This document shows positions 56,385 through 64,000 of a stretch of DNA of 64,000 nt, one piece after another; positions within the stretch are counted from its first letter, which is position 1; each line of letters starts with the position of its first letter. The position numbers were made by a program, and so were the translations under genes. The stretch is from Muscardinus avellanarius (taxonomy: Eukaryota; Chordata; Mammalia; Rodentia; Gliridae), in the NCBI GenBank assembly GCA_963383645.1, contig OY726561.1, positions 24,780,826 to 24,844,825 on the forward strand, read 5' to 3'. The notes below the pieces were generated by a model, which saw only the letters and a list, made by a program, of their open reading frames with translations, ran no database searches and was not told the origin of the DNA.

Positions 56385-58195
56385 GTGCCCATGCTATCCA
56401 AAGCTATCCACAGGTTCAATACAACTCCTATCAAAATCTTGTGGTCTCTTTATTTTTTTTTTTTTTGGCAGAAATATAAAATCTTACTCTAGAGTTCACA
56501 TGTTTTTAATATAAACAGAGCAATTTTTAAAAACAAGTACAATGGTAGAATATATGCACTTCCTGATTTCAAACGTTATTAAAATTTCTAATAAATAGAG
56601 TAGTGCAGTCCTGTCATAAAAAGAGACATAACAGTCAATGAAATAGAACGTGTAGTCAAAATATAATTCCTTGCTCATGTAGTTGATTTTCTTTTGGCAA
56701 GAACACCTCAACTTTAGCATAAAAAAGGCAGCCTTTTTAACAATTTTACTGAATAAGTTGGATGTAAGCATGAAAAATAATTAAGTTGTACCTTACCTAG
56801 CAACATAAAAAAGTAAGGCAAAATTGGTCAAATACCTAAATATAAGATCTGAGTGTATAAAAGTCTTAAAAGAAACACAGAAAAATATTTTCATAATATC
56901 AGATTTGTTAAAGATATCTTTTATATCACAACTAAGACACAGTCAACACAAGAAAAACATAAACATTTCATAATAACTAAGTTATGAATTAAATAAAACT
57001 ATTAATAAAGTAAAATTGCAACTAAAGAATGGGAAGATAAAGCTGGGCGTGGCAGTACATACCTGTAATACCAGTACTTAAGAAGCTGAGACAGGAGGAT
57101 CCTTAGTTCAAGAACAACCTTAGAAGTTTAGTGAACCTCTCAGCACACTACCAAGACCCTGTTTCAAGACAAAAGAATAAAGTAAAACAAAAAATGGTTA
57201 GGATATAAGTCAGGGGCAAAAAGCTTCTGGATTTAATACTCAATTTAAAAAGAAAATGAATATTTGTACTCATATATGTTTAATGGATTTGCATCTAGAA
57301 CATATACAGCACTTCTAAAACTCACCAGCAATAAAAGCAATTTCAAAATGGGCAAATGAATTGAATAAATATTTATTCAATAGAGATATACAAGCAAAAA
57401 GGTGAAAAAGTATTCCACATCATTAATAATTAGGAAATAAAAGTAAAGTACTTCTTCATTGCAAGTAGGATAGATAATGTAAATAGAAAATAGAAAATGG
57501 CAAATGTTCTTGTGGGTTTAGTACTTGGAATACTGTGCACTGATAGAGGGACTGTAAAATAATTAAGTTACTCTGGAACACAGTGTGACATTTCCTAAAA
57601 AAATAAATTCAATTAGAAATTGAATTACCATAGAACCCAGAAACTATTTTTCTGGGGATATACCCACAATAAATAAAAGACGTGTCCCAAAGACAAATTT
57701 GTGTTCCCATGTTTGTAGCAGCCAAAATACAGAATACAAATTACAACCTAAAGAAGATCAACCTGTAAGCAGATAAATTGATAAGAAAAATGCATGATAG
57801 ATAGATATAATAGCGTATTTTCAGGCTTTGAAAGGAAGAGAATTCTGACATTTTATAGGGAATTGATGAACTTTAAGGATAGTATGCTAAATGAAGTAAA
57901 CCAGATAAACATAAAAACACGCAGGCACACATGCATACACATTCACATACACAAATCCTGTATGATTCCAATTATAGGAGATTCCTACAGTAGTCAAAGA
58001 GAGAGATAGAAATAATGATTGTAGTCCGGGACTAGGAAGGAAGGGGAATAGAGAGTTACTATTTTTTAGATAAACAAATTCCATTTTAAAGATGAAGATT
58101 TATAGAGAGAGATTATGATTTTAAAATATTATGAGTATATTTAATATTACTAAATTTTTATTTAAAATAACTATGTTATGTTTATTTTACCACAA
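56385..58195 (+). mobile_element. old L1 (L1M-like) 3' portion, split by a SINE
   Basis: ORF2-like pieces: CAGGTTCAATACAACTCCTA, ACAATGGTAGAATATATGCA, GTCTTAAAAGAAACACAGAA, CTGGGGATATACCCACAATA, TGTTTGTAGCAGCCAAAATA, AGTATGCTAAATGAAGTAAA. The 3' UTR ends ATGTTATGTTTATTTTACCA. The SINE at 57,041-57,242 interrupts it. No frame survives. Confidence 0.75.
57041..57242 (+). repeat. diverged B1-ID SINE inside the old L1
   Basis: AGCTGGGCGTGGCAGTACAT, AAGCTGAGACAGGAGGATCC, TCTCAGCACACTACCAAGAC and a decayed right half (GGATATAAGTCAGGGGCAAA). Confidence 0.82.
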
Positions 58196-58747
58196 AATTT
58201 GAGGACAAATAAATCACAAAGAAAATAAGAAACACATATAAAGAATGATGAAAATGCATTGTCATAAATAAAAATACAAAGTACATGAACATCTTTAAAA
58301 TTAGTAGGTGGTGTAGACATGCAATACACATTTTTCATAAAATCTAAGGGTATTATATCACTTACCATTAATTATTTTAATTTCATCTTGATGTATTTTA
58401 TGTGATATTGTACATGCACAAATTATTGGCTTATAGGGATTGTAGGCTAAAATATTGGAGATTTGAATTAATCACTTCTAACAAATACCAAAGCTTTCAT
58501 TGGCATGAATCAGTATTCTTATTTCCCTTCAGATAAAAGTTTTGTACCCTTTTTTGGGGGGGCGGTTATTTGGTTTACCTTAAAGGAATCAAGGGCTCAA
58601 TTTGGCCGAATATTGCTTTTATTTGACTGTATTTTGTACATAAAAATGGATGAGAATCAAAATGTTTGCTAGGAGTTATAATAATTATGAAAATCACTGA
58701 GGAGATGAAGAATTATACCATAAGAACACTATAAGAGTTAGAATATA
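58196..58747. other. unique AT-rich spacer
   Basis: No repeat or gene. The minus frame at 58,171-58,368 has no domain. Confidence 0.45.
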
Positions 58748-58952
58748 GTCGGGCATGGTGGTGGCACGCTTGTAATCCCCGTGCTTGGGAGGCGGAGACA
58801 GGAGGATGGCGCAGGTTCGAAGCCAGCCGCGCTGGCGTAAGAGACCCTGTTTCAAAAATATATATATAAAAAAAAATTAGGTCTGGGAGTGTAGCCCGGA
58901 GGTAGAAGGGCTTCCAGGAACCCCAGTACCACCCAAAAAAAAAAAAAAAAAA
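58748..58952 (+). repeat. young B1-ID SINE with intact A tail and TSD
   Basis: GTCGGGCATGGTGGTGGCAC, GGAGGCGGAGACAGGAGGAT, GCCAGCCGCGCTGGCGTAAG, GGTCTGGGAGTGTAGCCCGG, CCAGTACCACCC and an A run of about 18. AAGAGTTAGAATATA lies before, and again right after the tail. Confidence 0.95.
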
Positions 58953-59379
58953 GAGTTAGAATATAAAGTTATATTTAGGTTAAAACTTGAATGCTTTATT
59001 TCATCTTATCAGTTCAAACAATCTCCCATATGAAAGATTGCGTTATGTCTTTCATTTCACAATTCCAATGTAGTCTGTTAAAAAGTGTCAGAAAGCCCAT
59101 AGATTTTCTATGAAGTTCCCCAAATTTATTCTCATTTAAGTATGCCTTCGAATCTGTCATTTTCTCATGCACACAATTGATTTGCTGAGAGTAAAGTGGT
59201 AAATAATAATGATACCATTATATGTAATTTCATTTGGTACTTCATTCTCTCTTTTCAAAGACTATGTGACAAAACTTAAAAAGTTTTTCAACCTCATTTT
59301 ATATGTTATTCACAGGAATTTTTTAAAACTGTAAAATCTTATCCTATCCCAGACTACCTTCATGGGAGGTGAAATCTAA
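58953..59379. other. unique AT-rich spacer
   Basis: No repeat or gene recognised. Confidence 0.45.
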
Positions 59380-60905
59380 AGACAGAGAGATTCAATAATA
59401 GCTACAAGGCCACTTTTAAACCCCCAGGCTGAAAAAGAAAAAAGAAGCAACAAATCCCCGAACAAGCAGAGATGCAAAAGCAACAGCATGCACCCAGGAC
59501 TGAAGGGAACTTTGGAAGTTCTGAAAAACCCTGTATCCAGCAGCCTGAGCCCTAACTCATTGACACTGAGGTCACCGGCCACAGAATCACGTAGTCAGGT
59601 GAGGACAGGATAGGAAAGGATGATCAAATCCAAGACTCCATCCCTCCCTACCTCTGTTCAACTCCACATCTGGTGGCAAAAGTGACATAACCCCTGCATA
59701 AACCCCGGGGAGGTGAGTGTAGACCCCTTGTTGGGTAAATATAAAGAGTCCATTAAAAGGGGATGGTAATTTTCACAGACTTTTGATGCACACTAAACAG
59801 GCAACTCAGGAAAATCACCAGGGTTGGAAGCTCCAGACCAACCAACCCAGTCTTATCTATGGAGAGCCGGGAGTCCTTGCACTTGCTTTAGAACAAACCC
59901 TGTGTCTTCAGGGTTAGTGCCCAGACAAAGACACCAGACCAGGGTATCCATGACATCTTTGTTACAGGTTTCTGAGCAGGAGAAAGTGTTAGACATGTGC
60001 TCAGGCTCAGGAACCTACTATAATATGTGGATCTTAAATGACTCAAAGCATCCAGACCAACCCAAGAGAACTGCAGAAGCCAAGTGCAAGAGATTTTTTT
60101 TATTGTTCTATTTTTTTCTCTATTTTTGTTCTATAAGATTTTGTTCTGCTGCTTCTCTGTTTATGTGTATATATAGGGTTTTGTTTTGTTTTACTCTTTT
60201 GTGTGTCTTTTTTCTTTCCTCTCCCTTTCCTATGTTTCTGTTTTATGGCAGAGGGAATGGATCCTAGAACCCTAGTAAGCACCTTGGGCCACATCCCCAA
60301 CTCTTAGTTCAGAAGAGCCTCCTTCTAGCTGTCAGAAGTTGGGGCCAGCCCCTCTCTGAATTTTTGCCCTTATCTACCCCCTTAGGAAAGTAGAAAATGG
60401 GTTTTGAAGGGGAGAAGATTTTAACTAGAGCTTTGGAGCAGCTTTTAAGTATCTTCTAAAAGGAGAAAGCTTCAAACCAATAAGAACAAGAAAAAAAAAA
60501 ATGGAAAGGAAATATCCAAAGCCACAGTCGGGTCAGTTTTTTCCAACACTTTTGCTCATTCTAAGGTAAGCGGTTTTTAATTTTTTTTCTTTTTCTCTCT
60601 TTTTGTGTTTGTACATATGAAAGACTGTGTTCTACTTTGTTTCTCTGAATCCTAGTGAACCTATCTTGCAGAGCCTTATATTTTATCTATTTACTATCTC
60701 CATATCTAAATATTTTTATACTGCTTACTAGAATGCTTTTTATTTTACTGTCTATTATTTCCTTTATGTTATCTAACCATACTCAAGCTCTTATTGTACT
60801 TGATTCATTTTTATACTTAATTCTACTCTTACCTTTCTTACTCTTTTTCGTGTTAACATAATGCATGTATTTCTATGTGTATCTATAGAAATCACAATTG
60901 TTAAA
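59380..60905 (+). other. GC-balanced then T-rich block upstream of an L1 end; possible L1 5' UTR
   Basis: 59,380-60,090 is much less AT-rich than the flanks, with phrases such as CATGCACCCAGGACTGAAGG, AACCCCGGGGAGGTGAGTGT and GAGAGCCGGGAGTCCTTGCA. 60,090-60,900 alternates between pyrimidine-rich runs and GC-balanced DNA. Because it ends exactly at an L1 ORF2 C-terminal fragment, an L1 5' leader is plausible; a different LTR/ERV is also possible. The 147-codon frame at 59,824-60,267 has no recognisable domain and ends in low-complexity Phe/Leu. Confidence 0.4.
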
Positions 60906-61405
60906 CTATAGAACCAGCTGAGATGTCCATGAGCAGATGAATAGATTATAAAACTATGAGTTATGTACACATTTCAATTCTAGTCAGCCATAAAAAGAAT
61001 AAAATTATATCATTTTCATAGGATGCATGAAACTGAAAAACATTGAGAATAGTCAGTTACAAGTGAGAAGTTAGATGTTCTCCCTCATAAACAGAAGCTA
61101 TAGAGAAATTGGGACAGAAGAGGGACTTCAGACAAAGGAGAAGAAATCTTAGTTGAGGGAAGAAGGGAACCTAATGGAGGGAGATGGAAGGGGAAAGAGG
61201 AAAACACCTCAATGATCACGATGTGCATACACACACTTATCAAAGCCAATCACTGTGCTGTGCACAACCAGGAGGAAAGGAGGAGGGAATAGGCCAAGAA
61301 CTGGGGGAAGGCTCAATGAGTACTTTGTATATGTGTGCCTCTGTCACCCTGAACTTTAACAAGATGTATAAACACATGAAAATAAAAATAAAACATCTTT
61401 CCAGT
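60906..61405 (+). mobile_element. L1 3' end (ORF2 C-terminus plus 3' UTR)
   Basis: CCAGCTGAGATGTCCATGAG, TCAGCCATAAAAAGAATAAA and GGATGCATGAAACTGAAAAA are ORF2 C-terminal. The 3' UTR is GGGACTTCAGACAAAGGAGA, CAAAGCCAATCACTGTGCTG, AATGAGTACTTTGTATATGT and a terminus GAAAATAAAAATAAAAC. Confidence 0.8.
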
Positions 61406-61409
61406 GATT

Positions 61410-63589
61410 TTATGTCATTGGTAAAATATTTACCACAAAAAGCATTACATATATACTTGTCAATGTAAAATCATGTATATATTATTAATATATTACTGAG
61501 ATGTTACTAACATATATAAATGTTTTAAGTTGACAAAGATTCTCTTTGCCCAACTTAATTTAGGTTCTTCTAAGCCCTTTTCTCACAGACCTTCTCAAGA
61601 TTAGAAATATTTCTTACTTGGTTTAACAAGAATAATTTACCCTCAATATCTGATAAGGCTTCTCATCACTCACCAATCCTCAGTGAAGACTGAAGTTCTT
61701 GGTGTCTCTTCAACAGGAACCTTGATAAGTCAGATTAGCCGAGCGCTACTTACTTCTGATGATTTCCCTGCAATTGTCCATTCCCTGGCTACCGCCCTGC
61801 TCCTTGAGCATCAGTCCCTGAGCTTCATATTTGAACTGGAGCTTGATCTTCTTCCTTACTTCAAAACCCCATTGCTGCAGTTGTTGTTGGTTTTTTTTTT
61901 TTTCAGAGAATTGGAGAATTATTTAGGAAAGTAAGAAATATGCATTCAAAAGAGAATGTGAGACATTTTGAGAATGAGAGAGGTTTTTAATAGTCTTTTT
62001 GAGTAATGTCTTCTTTAGCACATTTAGAAGTGCCATGCATAATTTTTATTTAGTAACACTAAAGATATATACATAAAATTAGACAATTGTAAACATGTTA
62101 TCACATTGCCAATATGGTTTATGAGAAATGATATAAAAACATTTTGAGAAGAATCAGTTTGTATATGGAAATATAAAAATGAGACCATTTAAGACATTTT
62201 ATATATATTGAATAAATCAGAAGAAGAAATTAAATACTTAACTAAATAAAATATACAAAGACCTATACATAAATGAGGCCTAAAGATTTCTAGTGAAATA
62301 AAAGCAAACCCAGGATGAATGACCTTGGATTTAGAAAGAGAAATTAAATATGGCAGAGAAACAAAGAAGAATCATATATTTTAGAACAATATAAGCTTGG
62401 TAAGGTTAGACATTAATCTAGGAGACAACAGAAGATATAGAAAAATATTTAGCAGGATGAGTTCCATGAAAATTTACTATGAGCACAATGTGTGGAAAAT
62501 TTGGTTAGGCATGTTTAAAAAGTGTCGCGCCTTCTTCTCAGTCGAAAATTGAGCAAGGCTCATTTTAGCAAGAATGCTGCACGGCAGATATTCCCTGGAA
62601 CCGGTGCACAACATGTTATCCTTCTGGGGAATAGTATTAGGCATGGGTATTTGGGGATTTTTAAAAAATTGGCCTTGTTACCAAAAAGATACTTGAGATT
62701 TATGTTATTAATGGCCCCAAATTGTTTAAAATAATTCAAGATTTACTCCCTGAAGCTTTAACATTTATGTATGGGTTGCGCTTAAATTTCCAAATGACCG
62801 AGCTAACAAGAATTGTATAAAGACTCAGACAATAACAAGCAGAACAAGCCTTAAAGGCAACCAATCCTCCCCAGGCTTTTCCCAAGCAATATTAACAATA
62901 AACCTAAAACAGAGCCAAGACAAGTTGTTCCCAGCATCATGAATTCTAAAAAGCCAGCATATTTAATCAGAGGTAGGCTATGGTAGAGTGGCTACTGACT
63001 CCTCAGTAACCCTACCCCCTTTTGGTTGTACAGTGGGTGCAAAAAATAATAATAATGATAATAATAATAAAATAATAAGAAATAAAAAGAATGTGTTAGC
63101 TATATTATGTCAGTATGTAGTTTCTCACCACTGGTAAAGAGGAGAAATTCGTTGTCATTGATTAAATCAGTGTGTTAAGGTTTCATGTGCACACATAAGT
63201 CTACACTTTGAATCCATGATGATGTATAATTACAATGCATCTATAAAAGTTTAAAAAAAGACTTTTGGAACTTGATGAGAGATGTATAAAAATTAGAGAA
63301 AAAAAATTGGCAACATATTAAATGAATTTAAGAGATTTTATATTTTGCAATTCATAAATTTGTTCCTGTGAACATTAGGATGATACAAGAAATATTTTTA
63401 AAATAAGACTTTATAAAGTTATGATGTAAGTGAAATGAAATTTATTCTTTAAAAATATTATGGTTTTATAACTTTTGACCAATGCATTCTGATGTGTAAT
63501 AATTGCCGAAAAAGAGTAATTATTATCACTTTTTAAAGTCTTTTTATATTTCATCAACACTCAGCCTCTGTCAAAAATTCATCTGCATT
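61410..63589. other. 2.2-kb repeat-poor block
   Basis: Two GC-balanced islands stand out: 61,660-61,870 and 62,520-62,990. Frames at 61,683-61,934 and 62,522-62,734 have no domain I recognise. An (AAT)n-like run lies at 63,044-63,080. 63,210-63,258 faintly resembles an L1 terminus. Old retroviral or LTR remnants are possible for the two islands. Confidence 0.4.
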
Positions 63590-63725
63590 CTATCACTTTC
63601 TTTTACCACATGTTATATAAATAAAATGAAGCAGAATATGGCCTTGTGAATCTCACTTTTTCCCTTAGCGTAATGCAGTTCAGATTTTCATGATACTGCA
63701 TACATCAATTATCTATTTTTATTTA
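63590..63725 (-). mobile_element. old L1 3' end fragment, antisense
   Basis: TTTCTTTTACCACATGTTAT, ATGAAGCAGAATATGGCCTTG and TCCCTTAGCGTAATGCAGTT resemble the antisense of old L1 3' ends (...CTTAGCATAATG...). It may continue past the SINE to the window end. Confidence 0.45.
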
Positions 63726-63747
63726 TTTATTTGTTTGTTTGTTTATT

Positions 63748-63960
63748 TATTTTGTGGTACTTGGGATTAAATCTAGGAGCCTTCTACCTTTAATCTATAT
63801 CCCTAGCCCTTTTTAAATTATTTTTGCTTTTGAAACAAGGTTTCACAAAGTTTTGGAGGGCCTCACTAAGTACCTGAGGCTTGCTTGGACAGATACTTGC
63901 TATCCTTTTGTCTCAGCCCTCCAAGTATTGAGATTACAAGTATGAACCACCATGTCTGGC
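63748..63960 (-). repeat. older B1-ID SINE with (TTTA)/(TTTG) tail
   Basis: GTGGTACTTGGGATTAAATC, GAAACAAGGTTTCACAAAGT, ending GAACCACCATGTCTGGC. The tail 63,717-63,747 is a TTTA/TTTG simple repeat. Confidence 0.87.
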
Positions 63961-64000
63961 TCAGTTATCGATTTATTTTTGTGCCTATATTGCGACTTAC

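Noticed and set aside
59824..60267. 147-codon plus frame
   Set aside because: Ends in low-complexity Phe/Leu from a T-rich run; no domain, acceptor or donor supports an exon.
1..64000. tRNA, snRNA (U6), 5S or 7SK genes; bacterial operons
   Set aside because: No matching conserved boxes were noticed. tRNA-like A/B-box words occur only in the ID half of the SINEs.

Overview
The window is AT-rich vertebrate nuclear DNA with no confidently identifiable protein-coding gene. It reads as an intergenic or deep intronic stretch of a mammal. The repeat content points to a rodent of the squirrel-related clade (squirrels, dormice, mountain beaver). The commonest repeat is a dimeric SINE: a 7SL/B1-like left half (GGGCGTGGTGGCGCACGC...TTGTAATCCC) joined to an ID/tRNA-like right half (TGTAGCTCAGAGGTAGAA...CCCCAGTACC). 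B1-ID fusions of this kind are described from those families. The species call is inference from memory of repeat families, not a search result.

Layout. 1-9 kb: SINEs, several with long (GT)n tails, a possible LTR remnant (4.0-4.9 kb) and a repeat-poor 2.9 kb block (5.0-7.9 kb). 9-20 kb: L1 3' ends on both strands, SINE-in-SINE nests, a large (AAAG)n tract, and a 97% identical 170-bp inverted repeat around a 556-bp loop (17,621-18,515). 20-24 kb: old L2 pieces, a repeat-poor block, and one short exon-like open frame (22,799-23,011, minus) that I cannot name. 24.5-27.6 kb: a mosaic of L1 segments with several strand switches. 28-38 kb: many L1 3' ends, including a 181-codon open piece of ORF2 at 34,868-35,413, a twin-primed copy at 31.4-31.9 kb, and an old L1 carrying a perfect 55-bp triplication (36,407-36,571). 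38.5-42.8 kb: the longest repeat-poor block, broken by one young SINE. 42.9-50 kb: MaLR-type LTR, an L1 copy whose GC-rich tandem 5' region is joined directly to the ORF2 end (44.1-45.9 kb), SINEs, and another inverted L1. 50.3-54.2 kb: one old minus-strand L1 that has received two SINEs, an LTR (itself hit by a SINE) and a younger L1, so insertion order can be read. 55-64 kb: SINEs, an old L1 (56.4-58.2 kb), a second 5'-region-to-3'-end L1 candidate (59.4-61.4 kb), and repeat-poor sequence.

Nothing here works together as a pathway or operon. The activity recorded is retrotransposition: autonomous L1 supplied the machinery, SINEs used it, and target-site duplications, A-tails, inversions and microsatellite growth from tails are its traces. 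The best candidates for something unexplained are the long inverted repeat, the exon-like frame, and two repeat-free blocks that could be conserved non-coding elements.
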